Assembly (NCBI GenBank): GCA_045577175.1
Contig: JAZNHT010000023.1
Coordinates: 1 to 64,000 of the forward strand
Length of the DNA: 64,000 nucleotides
Source: SIG701 sp045577175
Lineage (GTDB): Bacteria > Bacillota > Clostridia > Oscillospirales > CAG-272
Reading direction: 5' to 3'
Shown here: piece by piece, positions 27,959-39,400 of the stretch
Position numbering within the stretch: the stretch's first letter is position 1
Layout: each line of letters starts with the position of its first letter
Program-made: the position numbers and the translations under genes
The notes under the pieces: generated by a model
Databases searched by the model: none
What the model saw: only the letters and a program-made list of their open reading frames with translations
What the model was told of the DNA's origin: nothing

Positions 27959-30900
27959 ATGAAACAAATCTGCAGAAAACTTACCTCATTTGCACTCGCT
28001 GCGCTTCTGCTTCTCGGCGCACTGCCGGCTGTTTCCACGCGTGCAGAGGAAAGCAGCACCGCCGCATCGGATTCAACCTCTGTCGTGCGCGCGTCCTTTG
28101 CGAATAACGAAATCAACGCAAACGGACGGCTCAACGACGGCGGATGGTCGCTTTCCACGCGTGCAGGAGAGGAAGCGCTTCTCGGTGCACAGTGGAATAT
28201 GGAAAATCTGTATTTCGCCGTATACACGCCGCAAAAGGAGGATGTCACCGTTACGCTGAACGGCACGGAAATCACCAAATCGAACGCAAAACTGAAAACG
28301 TACACCGTCCGTTCAACAGGCAAAACAACGCTGGAGCTTGCGGTGGCGCATACTGTAATCGGCACGGTTGTGAAGGACTACGGCACGGAAATTTCCGCCG
28401 AGGTGAAGATCGGCAACACCGTATGGACGGGTAAAATCGTTCTCACGTCCACCGTATGGTATGCCGTGGACAATCCGAGCGGTATCTCTACACACGCCGG
28501 CATCCGCACAGGCGGAAACATGATTGTGCATGAGGTCTCCACCCCGACGCAGAATCAAGGTATTGCCAGCATCAGCAGCGGATACAAATTTTTCGACAAA
28601 TACAGTGAAACCGGTGCAAATCCGCCTGCAATCACCTCGCGGCTGTTCTACCAGGGTGAAAAATACGCATCTCTTGGCGACCGTACAACTCCCTCCGTAG
28701 TCGGCTTCACCTTCTGCGCCAATTCCATGCCGGTCTACCGCCTTGGTACGGATAACGATTTCTTCCCCTACATCACCACGTCCGGCTTCAACTGGTATAT
28801 GTCCAGCGTTTCTCCGGCTTACGAGGTGCTCCCCTACGTTTCCATGGGCATTATCAACACCGACATCGGTCTCGTCTTCGTTGTACGTGAGGCTGACCGC
28901 GACATGACGTACATTCTGAATAAGTTTGAGGGAGACAAGTTCTACATTGAAACTGCCTGGATGCCCGACGGCAGTCTTACCCTTGCCATTGACGGCGAGC
29001 AGGTTGCCACCTTCCCGAATGTTGAAATGTCCCGTTGGGATCTCAGTGAGAATACGATTATATTCCAGCTTCTCAGAAGCAATCAATCCGCAAAAAGCGA
29101 GGATGACACCTTCGACATCGATATAACCGGACTGTGCTTCGGCACACATTACGGCGAAACGATGCTTGAGCCGATCGATTTTAACACGATCAGGGGCAGC
29201 GGCAACGAGCAGTATTATGTAGTGAACGATCTTTCCCTGCCCTCTACTGTGACAAATGTACACTTTACCAATCCTGTTGCAATTGAATGGGAAAGCTCCA
29301 ACCCCGACGTAATTGATCCCAAAACCGGCAAGGTAACACGCCCCGAGAAGAGCACGCTCGTCACGCTGACTGCGACGGCGCCCTCGATCGGTTCCTCTGC
29401 CGAAATCGAGGTGTACGTAATCGGTACGGTGCTCCAGGATGACGTACTTGTGGTAAAAAATGACTACGCTACCTATAGCGGAGCCGGCATCGCGCTGGAG
29501 CTGCCTGTCTTCACTTTTGATGAAAACAACAACAGTATCATCCGCGACCAGAAAGAGGCAAAGACGGTCAACGTCATCAAGCTCACGGACAGCGATGCGT
29601 CCTGCCGTCTGAACGAGAGCAATCTCACAATCTGGACAAGCGATGACAACAAAACTTACACGATGCTGGACTCCTTCAAACTCCTGCGCGACGGACAGTA
29701 TACATATCTGTACGATTTTGAAGCAACCGCACGGTACATCAAGGTACACTTCACCCTGCACGCACCGACGGATGCCGATTTCAAGGCTCCGATTGAAAAC
29801 ATGATTGAGGTATACCACGAAGATATTTTCGGTGACGCAGGTGCCGCATTTGCTACCCAAAGTGCGGTGGAGGTTTCCAATAAAACAGATTCCGATATGA
29901 TGGATACCGTCGCTACCGTATCTCCCACAGATGCAGGCGTCCTCTCCCTCGCGGATAACTATGCGGATGTTCGTTTCCTCCTCGGTGATGAGCTTCTGTA
30001 CCATTTCTTTGACGGGAAAAACTTCCTCGTCCGTGTCCCGGACATCGCTGCCGGCGAAAGTGTACCGCTCACTGTCCTTTCCGGCAACGCGGATGCCAAG
30101 GATATAGCAAATCACGAGCCGATTTATGAGGTCAGCTACGGCTACCGCGAAACGAGCACCGACATGCACCCCAACGGCATCAAGCTGAACAACGATATGT
30201 ATATGGGCTTTGTCTCCCAGGGAACCAAAGATACGGTATTCTACTACTACGTCACCGGTGATGAAGGCAGAACCATGTCGAATTGGCGACCGGCAACCGG
30301 CTCCTATAACATTGTTTGTGCAGTACACGGAAACGGATACGATGATACAACCGGACGAATTTTTGTACACGGATTCACCTCAGCAAGCGGAACGTTTGAC
30401 GGAAATTATGTGGGCTCCATTATGTACTCCGACGACGGCGGCAGGCTGTGGACGCAAGCCACCATCAACTATGAACTTGAAGGTGACTGCTTCTCCTACT
30501 CCTATGACGATATTATCAAGGTTTCCTCGTATGACGGTGAAGACGGTCCGAACGTGGACTTCGTTCTCATCACCTCCCGCGACTCCAAAGCAATGAAGGA
30601 GTACTACGGAAACAATTACTCGCACAGCGAAATGACCTCGCTCTATTCGACGGATGGCGGTCTGACGTGGACGATGAGCGGCGACGGTGTCCGCTTCTTC
30701 GGCGGCGACGATACGGTGCACATCCGCGAGCACGGTCTTTGCGAGTGCGTTTGCATGGAGACGAAGGACGGCGTGCTTGTTGCCTACGCCCGTTGTCAGT
30801 ACGAGAATGTCAACCACCTCGGCTACGCCGTATCCTACGACTTCGGTAAAACGTGGGAGGGAGATGCACAGCTCTCGAACGTCTACTCAACAAACACCCA

Positions 30901-32002
30901 GCCCGAGCTTTTCAAAATGGGTGAGTACGAATTTCTCTTATGGGCAGGCAACAACGTTTACGGCGGCGGCTCCTACAGACGCTATCCTTTGAACGTAGCG
31001 ATCTCCTATGACGGACTGATGACCTTCCGGGATATTCAGGATATTTTCCTCAAAACGGACTACCAGGGCATGGTCAACGGCACTTGCATCAACTTCATGA
31101 ACCCGACCCTCACAGTCTACGGAGACGATCTGTATCTCGGTGCGGCGAGTGATGACACGATGGCCGGACAAGACTACCGCACCGTGCGCATCGGCAACTT
31201 CCTTGACTACTTTTTCCGCACGAAGGGTGCATACGACTCCTTTGAAAACTCTACAACGGAGTACGAGGGATGGTCCACGACGGGCGGTCAGGTAGAGGCA
31301 TCGGCGGCACAGGCAACCGACGGCACGAAATCGATGATGTTCACGCCCGGCTCTGCCGCAGTTCGTTCTCTCCCCGAGATTAAAGACGGTAAGGTCGCAT
31401 TTGATCTGTACATCGAGGACGTAATGAAGGCAAATCTCGAGCTGGAGCTTGAAACCTCGCACGGTCCTCACTACGGAACGGCTGCCCCGATCGCACTCAA
31501 GCTGTATCAGGATCAGCTGACGCCCCTCGGCGGCGACGTCATCATGAATGCTGTGAAGAACGGCTGGAACCGCTTTGAATTTGATCTCTCCCTCACGGAC
31601 GATACACCGAGTGCAACTCTTTCCATAAACGGCGGTAAAGCCGTCGCTCTCCCGGTCAACGCGGAAATCGGCGACTATATCTGCTATGTGCATATCGTCT
31701 GCCAAGGCGAGCTGACGTATTATCTTGACTCCTTCCTTGCGGAGGATATGGACGGTACGGCATACCCGACTGTCGCCGCCGCATCGGTAAGCGACATTGG
31801 AAACGGTGAGAACACCACGCCCGACCAAACGGACACTTCCCCCGCTTCCGATGAGCAGGACACCTCCGCCGACACTTCCGCCACGGGCACTCCGGGCACG
31901 GACAGCGGCATTTCCGCGATCGTGTGGATCGGCATCGGTACGGTTGTTGTCATCGGAGCGATTGTCGCCATCATTCTCTTAAAGAAAAAGAAATCCGCAT
32001 AA
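27959..32002 (+). CDS. P5: sialidase-like surface protein, short type
   Basis: P5 has 1347 residues from the ATG at 27959 (AAGGAG upstream, signal peptide MKQICRKLTSFALAALLLLG). It belongs to the P5-P6-P7 subgroup, all lacking the C-terminal module. Shared marks are HGLCECVCMETKDG (similar in P7), SHGPHYG in the second lectin-like domain and an AxARCQY stretch. The first propeller strand has no clear equivalent of the sialidase RIP arginine (HPNGIKLNNDMYMGF), and the first Asp box is degraded (TGDEGRTMSN, Trp to Met). Later boxes SDDGGRLW, STDGGLTW and SYDFGKTW are intact; YDGEDGPNVDFV is near 858. The long Thr/Asp/Pro linker precedes the helix (about 1322) and the tail KKKKSA. Confidence 0.8.
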   Translation: MKQICRKLTSFALAALLLLGALPAVSTRAEESSTAASDSTSVVRASFANNEINANGRLNDGGWSLSTRAGEEALLGAQWNMENLYFAVYTPQKEDVTVTLNGTEITKSNAKLKTYTVRSTGKTTLELAVAHTVIGTVVKDYGTEISAEVKIGNTVWTGKIVLTSTVWYAVDNPSGISTHAGIRTGGNMIVHEVSTPTQNQGIASISSGYKFFDKYSETGANPPAITSRLFYQGEKYASLGDRTTPSVVGFTFCANSMPVYRLGTDNDFFPYITTSGFNWYMSSVSPAYEVLPYVSMGIINTDIGLVFVVREADRDMTYILNKFEGDKFYIETAWMPDGSLTLAIDGEQVATFPNVEMSRWDLSENTIIFQLLRSNQSAKSEDDTFDIDITGLCFGTHYGETMLEPIDFNTIRGSGNEQYYVVNDLSLPSTVTNVHFTNPVAIEWESSNPDVIDPKTGKVTRPEKSTLVTLTATAPSIGSSAEIEVYVIGTVLQDDVLVVKNDYATYSGAGIALELPVFTFDENNNSIIRDQKEAKTVNVIKLTDSDASCRLNESNLTIWTSDDNKTYTMLDSFKLLRDGQYTYLYDFEATARYIKVHFTLHAPTDADFKAPIENMIEVYHEDIFGDAGAAFATQSAVEVSNKTDSDMMDTVATVSPTDAGVLSLADNYADVRFLLGDELLYHFFDGKNFLVRVPDIAAGESVPLTVLSGNADAKDIANHEPIYEVSYGYRETSTDMHPNGIKLNNDMYMGFVSQGTKDTVFYYYVTGDEGRTMSNWRPATGSYNIVCAVHGNGYDDTTGRIFVHGFTSASGTFDGNYVGSIMYSDDGGRLWTQATINYELEGDCFSYSYDDIIKVSSYDGEDGPNVDFVLITSRDSKAMKEYYGNNYSHSEMTSLYSTDGGLTWTMSGDGVRFFGGDDTVHIREHGLCECVCMETKDGVLVAYARCQYENVNHLGYAVSYDFGKTWEGDAQLSNVYSTNTQPELFKMGEYEFLLWAGNNVYGGGSYRRYPLNVAISYDGLMTFRDIQDIFLKTDYQGMVNGTCINFMNPTLTVYGDDLYLGAASDDTMAGQDYRTVRIGNFLDYFFRTKGAYDSFENSTTEYEGWSTTGGQVEASAAQATDGTKSMMFTPGSAAVRSLPEIKDGKVAFDLYIEDVMKANLELELETSHGPHYGTAAPIALKLYQDQLTPLGGDVIMNAVKNGWNRFEFDLSLTDDTPSATLSINGGKAVALPVNAEIGDYICYVHIVCQGELTYYLDSFLAEDMDGTAYPTVAAASVSDIGNGENTTPDQTDTSPASDEQDTSADTSATGTPGTDSGISAIVWIGIGTVVVIGAIVAIILLKKKKSA

Positions 32003-32009
32003 TTCCACC

Positions 32010-32042
32010 GCACGGTCAGTCAAAAGCTGACCGTGCTTTTTT
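32010..32042 (+). terminator. P5 terminator
   Basis: Stem GCACGGTCAG / CTGACCGTGC followed by six T; same stem family as after P1 and P6. Confidence 0.9.
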
Positions 32043-32059
32043 GCGCAAGAAATCCGCAC

Positions 32060-32093
32060 CATACAGACAACTGCGCACAAATTTGTCCGTATG
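32060..32093. repeat. Inverted repeat upstream of the P6 promoter
   Basis: CATACAGACAA (32060-32070) and TTGTCCGTATG (32083-32093) are reverse complements with one mismatch, centre to centre 23 bases, ending five bases before the -35 box. This is the layout of an activator or repressor site. Confidence 0.45.
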
Positions 32094-32098
32094 CTTGA

Positions 32099-32128
32099 TT
32101 GACAGTAGCTCGATATATTTGCTATAAT
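32099..32128 (+). promoter_or_regulatory. P6 promoter
   Basis: TTGACA, 18-base spacer ending ATTTGC, TATAAT at 32123-32128. Confidence 0.7.
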
Positions 32129-32171
32129 GGTTTAGTATTTCATGTAACCTTATAGTTCAAGGAGAATCTTT

Positions 32172-35100
32172 ATGAAAAAAACTGTCAGTAAAATCGCATC
32201 GGCGGCGCTTGCGCTCATTTTGCTGCTCGGTACGGTCCCTGCTGCGCCGATCCGTGCGGATGAATCTGCCGCACCGTCGTCCGTTGTCGGCAAGACCATC
32301 TCTGCGGCATACACCGATGAGACAATCACCGTTAACGGAAAAATCACCGAGGACGGGTGGAATCTCTCCACACTTCTCACCGATGAGGTGCAGATCGGTG
32401 TGCAGTGGAATCTGACCACACTGTATATCGCGGCACGCACGCCGAACAAAGAGGAAATCTCCGTCACGCTGAACGGTACGGAGATCACAAAATCCAATGC
32501 GACGGTCAAAACCGCAACGAACAAGAAGCTGACGGAATACAGCGTGGATTTCGCGGTGCTCGGAATCGACGTGAACGATTACGGCGTGCGCATCCCTGCG
32601 AAATTTGAAGCAGACGGGACGGTATGGGAAGGTACGATTCTGCTCTCCTCTACCGCTTGGTTTATCGCAAACAATGCAAGCAACACCGAAAACTACTCCT
32701 CTGTTTCCCGAAAGGGACTTCGTCTGGTAGATCCTGAATCGCGCCCGACCTCTAACCAGAATATATCAAAAATCACCGGCGGATACAAATTTTTCGACAC
32801 ATATGCTCCGAACGGACAAAATCCGCCCGCAATCTGCACGCAGATCACGTATTCGGGGAACAAATACACCTCCCTGGGCGACCGCACGGCGGATACCGTG
32901 ATCGGATTCACGTTTCGTGCCAATTCCATGCCCGTATACCGTCTCGGCGAGGGCAACGATTTCTATCCGTATATCATGGCAGGCTTCACTTGGTATGCGG
33001 TGGCGTATAATATCAATGCGCCTGTTTCGTACATCGATATGGGTATCGTGAATACGGAGCTCGGTCTTGTGTTCGTTCTCCGAAATGCGGAGTGCGACCG
33101 CACGTACATCCTTGACAAATACGAAGGCGATACGTTTTATATCGAAACGATCTGGACAAAAGAAGGCACCGTCATCCTCTCGGTGGACGGCGAGCAGCTT
33201 GCCGTTTTCGAGAATGCGGAAATGCCGCACGAGTATCACGAAGCGAACTCCGTCACGCTCGGTATTCTGCGCAGTGTCAATCCCGCCGAAAGCGAGGAGG
33301 ACAATTTTGACGTAGATGTATCCGGTCTCTCCGTCGGTAAAAGCTACGGCGACAGTTTGCTCGATTCCCTCACGTTTGACACGATCAAAAACGAAAAGAG
33401 AACGGAAAAGAACGAGCAGTATTTCACAAAATACGATCTCTCCCTGCCCTCTACGTTTTCAACCGCCATCTTCCCTGCGCCTGTGGCAATTGAATGGACA
33501 TCCTCCGACCCCGACGTAATCGATCCTGCGACAGGCAAGGTAACTCAGCCGGAAAAGACAGGCAAACTCGTAACTTTGACCGCGGCGGCACCGTCCCTCG
33601 GCACGTCTACGAGCATTGACGTGTACGTTCTCGGTCTCGCACCGCAGGATGATGTACTTATCTCCCGAAATGACACCGCCGCTTACAAGGGTAAGGGCGT
33701 GGTTATTGACGCACACGAATTTACGTTTGATACGGCAAACAACAGTATCATCCGCGACCAGAAGGAATCAAAAACGGTGAACGTCATCACGCTGACAGAC
33801 AGCGATACGGTATGCCGACTGAACGAGAGCAATCTCACCGTCTGGGTAAGCGAGGACAACGAAGAATACACACAGATTGAATCCTTCAAAATGCTCCGCG
33901 ACGAAAGATACACCTACCTGTATGATTTCGAAGCGACGGGGCGATATATCAAGGTACATTTTACCCTCCACTCCGAAACGGACGCAAGTTTCACCGCGCC
34001 GCTTGAGGATATGATTACGGTATCCTTTGCGGATGTCTTCGGCGACGGCGGTTCGGATTTCGCTACAAAATCCTTTGTGAAGGTCGAAAACGGCACGGAT
34101 GCCGCGATGACGGATACGGTTGCAGCCGTATCGCCCGAGACGGCAGGTGTAGTATCGCTTGCAGATAATTTCGCGGATGTCCGTTTCTTCCTTGACGGCG
34201 AGCTTTTGTATCACTGCTATGACGGCGAGAACTTCCTCGTCCGCGTAAAGGATATTCCTGCGGGCGAAAGCGTGACGCTGACCGTTCTCTCGGGCAACAA
34301 GGATGCCAAGGATATTTCGAATACCGAAGCGATCTACGAGGTCATATACGGCACGCGCGAAACCGGCACCGGCTACCGCGGCGCGTATTACATCACGCTG
34401 AACAACGGCGTGATGATGGGCTTCCACGGTCAGGGCGGCACGGAGACCGGTCAGCCGTACTACTTCCTCTCTTTGGACGGAGGCGTAACACGCACGCAGT
34501 TTTTTCCCATGCCCGGTTCTTACGGCGTATTCTGCAATCCGCACGGCAGCGGCTATGACGATGTAAGCGGACGTATTTTCGTACAGGGATATATGCACGT
34601 GGACGGTCAAACGGTCGGCGGCATCGTGTATTCAGACAACAACGGTAAGCTCTGGCAAAAAGCAGAGATCACCTATGAGATGGAAGGCGACGCGCCCTTC
34701 AGCCATACCTACGGCAATATCCACAAGGTTTCCTCCTATGACGGTGAAGACGGTCCGAATGTCGATCTTGTCCTCCCTGCGGTCAGAAACTCCGACGTCA
34801 TGCGCGAGCACTACGACACAGAGTATTTCCAGGGCGAGATGCGCTTTTTGTATTCGAGAGACAACGGAAAAACGTGGACGGTCGGCGCGGCAGGTGTCCG
34901 CTTCTACGACGGCGAGGGCAACCACATCCGCGAGATGGGATTGACGGAGGTCTCGCTTCTGGAATCAGACGGCGTTCTTGTCGCCTACGCACGCTGTCAG
35001 TATGACAACACCGATCATTTCGCCTACGGCGTTTCCTACGACTTCGGCGTGACATGGTCGAAAGAGGCTACGCTTTCCAACATTTATGCAACGAACACCC

Positions 35101-36215
35101 AGCCCGAGCTGTTTGAGCTGAACGGAAACCAGTATCTGCTCTGGGGCGGCAACAACGTGTACGGATGCAACTCGTTCCAGCGCTTCCCGATGAACGTCGC
35201 CGTCTCCACAGACGGGCTGATGACGTTTACGGATATTCAGGATCTGTTTTTGCAGACGGAGTTCCACGGACTGACAAAATTCACAAGCACGTTCGTCATG
35301 AATCCGAACGCCGCCGTATACGAAGCGGAGGACCGCCTGCTTGTCTCCTGGCTCGGCGACAATATGCTGACCTCCGACAACTACCGCACGATCTACATCG
35401 ACAATTTCACCGATTACTTTATGCGCACGAAGGGTGCATATGACTCCTTTGAGAGAACGGACGCGCACTACGAGGGCTGGACAAACACGGGCGGTGAGGT
35501 TCTTGTCTCCGATACGCACGCATCGGTCGGTGACAAATCCTTGATGCTCTCTCCAAATTCCTCTGCCGCACGCTCGATTCCGGCTGTATCCGACGGCACG
35601 CTCTCCTTTGATCTCTACATCGAGGACGTAAGCAGCGTGAATCTGGAAATTGAACTGGAATCCGCGCACGGTCCCGACTACGGCAAGGCGGCACCGATCG
35701 CGTTCACGCTCGTAGGCGATCAGCTCACCTTCATCGGTGCGGCTTCCTCTGTAAAGGTCGCACTGAAAGAAGGCTGGAACCATTTCGAATTTGATCTTTC
35801 TATGGAATCGGATACACCGAGCGCAACGCTCTCCGTAGGCGGCGAGACAATCTCTGTTCCCGTAAATGCGGAAATCGGCGATTACGTCTGCTACCTCCAC
35901 ATCGTTTGCAAGGGCGAGCTCTCCTACTGGCTGGATTCGTTCCTTGTGGAGGATATGGATCACACCGCGAAACCGACCGTTGCCGCATACGTTGCGGACA
36001 GTGAGACGGAAACCGATCCTGCCGAAACGGACACTTCCTTCACGGACGATCCGAGCACGACCGGCACAGGTGATCCTGCGGTTTCGGGCGAACCGTCCGT
36101 CACTACACCGGGCGCGGACGGCAGCAGCAGTCCGATCGTCTGGATTGTTATCGGTGCGGTTGCGCTTGCAGGTGTTGCTGTCGGCATCGCACTCGTTGCG
36201 AAAGCAAAGAAATAA
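32172..36215 (+). CDS. P6: sialidase-like surface protein, short type
   Basis: P6 (1347 residues) is close to P5 and P7 and also lacks the C-terminal module. N-terminal domain GVQWNLTTLYIAARTPNKEE; Ig motif WTSSDPDVIDPATGKV near 442; DUF2341-like DVRFFLDGELLYHCYDG near 669; YDGEDGPNVDLV near 856; second lectin-like domain from about 1090; helix near 1324. The first Asp box is degraded (SLDGGVTRTQ), the others (SDNNGKLW, SRDNGKTW, SYDFGVTW) are good. RRYP is replaced by QRFP, keeping the second Arg. The Cys of the conserved REMG-x-C-E block is Thr (GLTEVSLLE). The tail ends AKAKK, lacking the final SA. A GGAG site lies before the ATG at 32172. Confidence 0.8.
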   Translation: MKKTVSKIASAALALILLLGTVPAAPIRADESAAPSSVVGKTISAAYTDETITVNGKITEDGWNLSTLLTDEVQIGVQWNLTTLYIAARTPNKEEISVTLNGTEITKSNATVKTATNKKLTEYSVDFAVLGIDVNDYGVRIPAKFEADGTVWEGTILLSSTAWFIANNASNTENYSSVSRKGLRLVDPESRPTSNQNISKITGGYKFFDTYAPNGQNPPAICTQITYSGNKYTSLGDRTADTVIGFTFRANSMPVYRLGEGNDFYPYIMAGFTWYAVAYNINAPVSYIDMGIVNTELGLVFVLRNAECDRTYILDKYEGDTFYIETIWTKEGTVILSVDGEQLAVFENAEMPHEYHEANSVTLGILRSVNPAESEEDNFDVDVSGLSVGKSYGDSLLDSLTFDTIKNEKRTEKNEQYFTKYDLSLPSTFSTAIFPAPVAIEWTSSDPDVIDPATGKVTQPEKTGKLVTLTAAAPSLGTSTSIDVYVLGLAPQDDVLISRNDTAAYKGKGVVIDAHEFTFDTANNSIIRDQKESKTVNVITLTDSDTVCRLNESNLTVWVSEDNEEYTQIESFKMLRDERYTYLYDFEATGRYIKVHFTLHSETDASFTAPLEDMITVSFADVFGDGGSDFATKSFVKVENGTDAAMTDTVAAVSPETAGVVSLADNFADVRFFLDGELLYHCYDGENFLVRVKDIPAGESVTLTVLSGNKDAKDISNTEAIYEVIYGTRETGTGYRGAYYITLNNGVMMGFHGQGGTETGQPYYFLSLDGGVTRTQFFPMPGSYGVFCNPHGSGYDDVSGRIFVQGYMHVDGQTVGGIVYSDNNGKLWQKAEITYEMEGDAPFSHTYGNIHKVSSYDGEDGPNVDLVLPAVRNSDVMREHYDTEYFQGEMRFLYSRDNGKTWTVGAAGVRFYDGEGNHIREMGLTEVSLLESDGVLVAYARCQYDNTDHFAYGVSYDFGVTWSKEATLSNIYATNTQPELFELNGNQYLLWGGNNVYGCNSFQRFPMNVAVSTDGLMTFTDIQDLFLQTEFHGLTKFTSTFVMNPNAAVYEAEDRLLVSWLGDNMLTSDNYRTIYIDNFTDYFMRTKGAYDSFERTDAHYEGWTNTGGEVLVSDTHASVGDKSLMLSPNSSAARSIPAVSDGTLSFDLYIEDVSSVNLEIELESAHGPDYGKAAPIAFTLVGDQLTFIGAASSVKVALKEGWNHFEFDLSMESDTPSATLSVGGETISVPVNAEIGDYVCYLHIVCKGELSYWLDSFLVEDMDHTAKPTVAAYVADSETETDPAETDTSFTDDPSTTGTGDPAVSGEPSVTTPGADGSSSPIVWIVIGAVALAGVAVGIALVAKAKK

Positions 36216-36222
36216 TCCCCCT

Positions 36223-36257
36223 GCACGGTCAGTCTGACGGCTGACCGTGCTTTTTTT
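36223..36257 (+). terminator. P6 terminator
   Basis: Stem GCACGGTCAG / CTGACCGTGC and seven T; same stem as P5. Confidence 0.9.
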
Positions 36258-36275
36258 CACTTAGTTAATTTAAAA

Positions 36276-36313
36276 AATATCATATTTTTACGAATAATAT
36301 CAAATATTTACGA
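36276..36313 (+). repeat. 18-bp direct repeat with 20-bp period upstream of P7
   Basis: Copies at 36276-36293 and 36296-36313 match at 16 of 18 positions (AATATC...TTTACGA). The 20-base period puts both on the same DNA face, about 50 bases before the P7 -35 box. Confidence 0.5.
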
Positions 36314-36360
36314 TTTGGTGAAAAAGTGCGATTTTTTCGCAAATATTAACCGTTTTTCTA

Positions 36361-36390
36361 TTGACAATTCACACACGTGTTTGATATAAT
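36361..36390 (+). promoter_or_regulatory. P7 promoter
   Basis: TTGACA, 18-base spacer containing the palindrome ACACGTGT and ending TTTGA, TATAAT at 36385-36390. Confidence 0.7.
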
Positions 36391-36433
36391 ACATGTACAT
36401 TCTTTCTACACCTGAACCCGAAGGAGATAGTTT

Positions 36434-39400
36434 ATGAACACATTTCTGAAAAAAGCCGCAGCAGCGGCACTTGCATTCGTCCTGCTTTTCGGTGCAGTAC
36501 CCATGCTGCCCGTACAGGCGGATGATGCAGCGGCACCGAAGGCAGCCGCATCCAAAACGGTCAACGCCTCATTCACCGATGCGGAAATCAACGTCAACGG
36601 CAAGGTTACCGAGGACGGTTGGGCACTTCACACCCTCGTCACCGATGAAGTACTCCTCGGTGCACGCTGGAACATGACAACGCTGTACCTTGCCACACGC
36701 ACCCCGAACGGGGAATCCGTCACCGTAAAGCTGAACGGTACGGAGCTCACAAAAACGAACGCGGAAATCAAAACCTCCTCAAACAAAAAGGTATCGGAAT
36801 ACGGTGTTGACTTCTCCGCAATCGGCGTCACCGTAAACGATTACGGCACGAAGATTCCCGCCGAGCTGACGGTGAACGGCACCGTATGGGAGGGTACGGT
36901 TGAGCTCACCTCCACGGAGTGGATCGTTGCAGACAACCCGAGCAAGCTCTACAATCATTCCGGCATCTACCGCAAGGGTATGCGTCTCGTACATCCCGAG
37001 TCGAAACCGACACCGAACCAGAACATCACTACCATTACGGGCGGATACAATTTCTACGATAAATACGATCCGAACGGCTCAAACCCGCCTGCCGTATACT
37101 CCCGTCTGACGTATTCGGGAGATACCTATTCCGTCCTCGGCGACCGCTCGGCGGATACGGTATTCGGCTTCCTTTTCTGTGCAAATTCCATGCCGGAGTA
37201 CAAGCTCGGCGTAGATAACGATTTCTATCCGTTCATCGTTTCCGGCTTCAACTGGTATATCTGTGGCGCTGAGGACGAGAATAATCCTTATTATGTCACC
37301 ATGGCAATCGTCAACACGGATATTGGTCTTGTGTTCTCTCTCCGTGACGCTGACCGCGACCGCACGTATATCCTGAATAAATACGAGGGCGATACGTTTT
37401 ACGTTGAAACGAAATGGACAACGGACGGTGCTGTCGTGCTTTCCATTGACGGCGAGGAGGTTGCTGTCTTTGAGGATGCGGAAATGACCGCGCACGACAC
37501 AGTCGCCAATAATACGATCGTATTCAATCTTCTGCGCAGCACGGAGATTGCAGAAAGCGAAGAGGACAGCTTCGACATCGACGTAACCTGCATCTCCGTC
37601 GGCAAAAGCTACGGAGACAGCATCGTGGACTCCATCTCGTTCAACACGATCCGTAAGCAGCGCAACGAGCAGCAGCTTGTCCAGAACGATCTGGAGCTTG
37701 TCACCTCGTTTGCAAGCAAGCGCTTCACTACCCCTGTGGCAATTGAATGGGCATCCTCCGATCCTTCCGTGATCGATCCCGCTACGGGCAAGGTAACACG
37801 TCCTGCCGGAAGCGGAAAATCCGTGACGCTCACCGCCACGGCTCCCTCTCTCGGCACGTCCAAATCGATCGACGTGTTCGTATCCGGTCTCGCACCGCAG
37901 GACGACGTTCTCATCGTGCAGAAAGACACTGCCACCTACCAAGGCAAAGGTGTCACAACAGACGTTGCCGCATTTACGCTGGACGCAAACAACAACAGTA
38001 TCGTCCGCGATCTGAAGGAATCGAAGACAGTCAACGTGATCGCGCTGAAGGACAGCGACACGGTATGCCGCCTGAACTCGAGCAATCTCACAATCTGGGT
38101 GAGCGAGGACAACAAGGAATACACGCAGGTGGAGTCTTTCAAGCTCCTCAGAGACGGTATCTACACCTATCTGTACGATTTTGAAGCGACGGGCAGATAC
38201 ATAAAGGTACACTGCACGCTCGCAGGCTCGACCGATGCCGATTTCATAGCCCCGCTCGACGGCATGATTGACGCATATTACGAGGATATGTTCGGCGCAG
38301 GTGATGCTGCTTTCGCCACGGAATCCTCTATCCGTATCGACAACGGCTCGGATGCCGCTGTGATGGACACAATCGCTGTCGTTACGGCAGAGGAAGCAGG
38401 TGTCATCTCCCTCGCGGAAAATTACGCGGACGTCCGCTTCATTCTGGACGGAGAGATTCTCTACCACAGCTTTGACGGGGAGAGCCTCCTCGTCCGTATT
38501 CCCGAAATCGCCGCAAACGGAAGCGTGACGGTCAAAGTCCTCTCCGGCAACGCAAACGCGAAGAATATTGCCAACACCGAGGCACTCTACGAGGTCATGT
38601 ACGGCACAAAAGAGACCTACAACGGCTTCCGCGGTAAGTACTTTGTTACGCTGAACAACGGCATGATGATGGGCTTCCACAACCAAGGCGGTCAGCCCTA
38701 CTACTACATTTCGCAGGACGGCGGTATCACGACGAGCAACCTTATCCCCATGACAGGTGCGGCAGGCGCGTTTACAAATCCGCACGGCTCCGGATACGAT
38801 GAGACAACCGGACGTATTTTCGTGCACGGATATAAAAATGAAAACGGCGTAAACGTCGGCGGTATCGTCTATTCCGACAACAACGGCAAGCTCTGGAGGA
38901 AGGCGGAGATCACCTACGAAATGGAGGGCGACGAGCCGTTTTCCTTCACCTATGCGAATTTCGTTAAGGTTTCCTCCTATGACGGCGAGGACGGTCCTAA
39001 CGTCGACTTCGTTTTAGCAACGGGCAGAGATTCCGAGCTGATGCGCGAGCACTATAACAACGGTTACTACCACGGTGAAATGACCACGATGTACACTGTC
39101 GACAACGGTAAAACGTGGGTAAAGAGTGCCGACGGTGTCCGCTACTACGGCGGTGACGATCAGGCACATATCCGCGAGCACGGTCTGTGCGAGATGGTCT
39201 GCATGGAGAACGATGAGGGTGTACTGTTCCTCTACTCCCGCTGCCAGTATGAGGAAACGCTCCACTTCGGCTACGGCGTATCCTACGACTTCGGTAAGAC
39301 GTGGTCTGAGGAGGCGGTGCTCTCCAACATTTACACAACGAATACCCAGCCCGAGCTCTTCAAAATGGGCGGCTACGACTTCATCATGTGGGGCGGAAAC

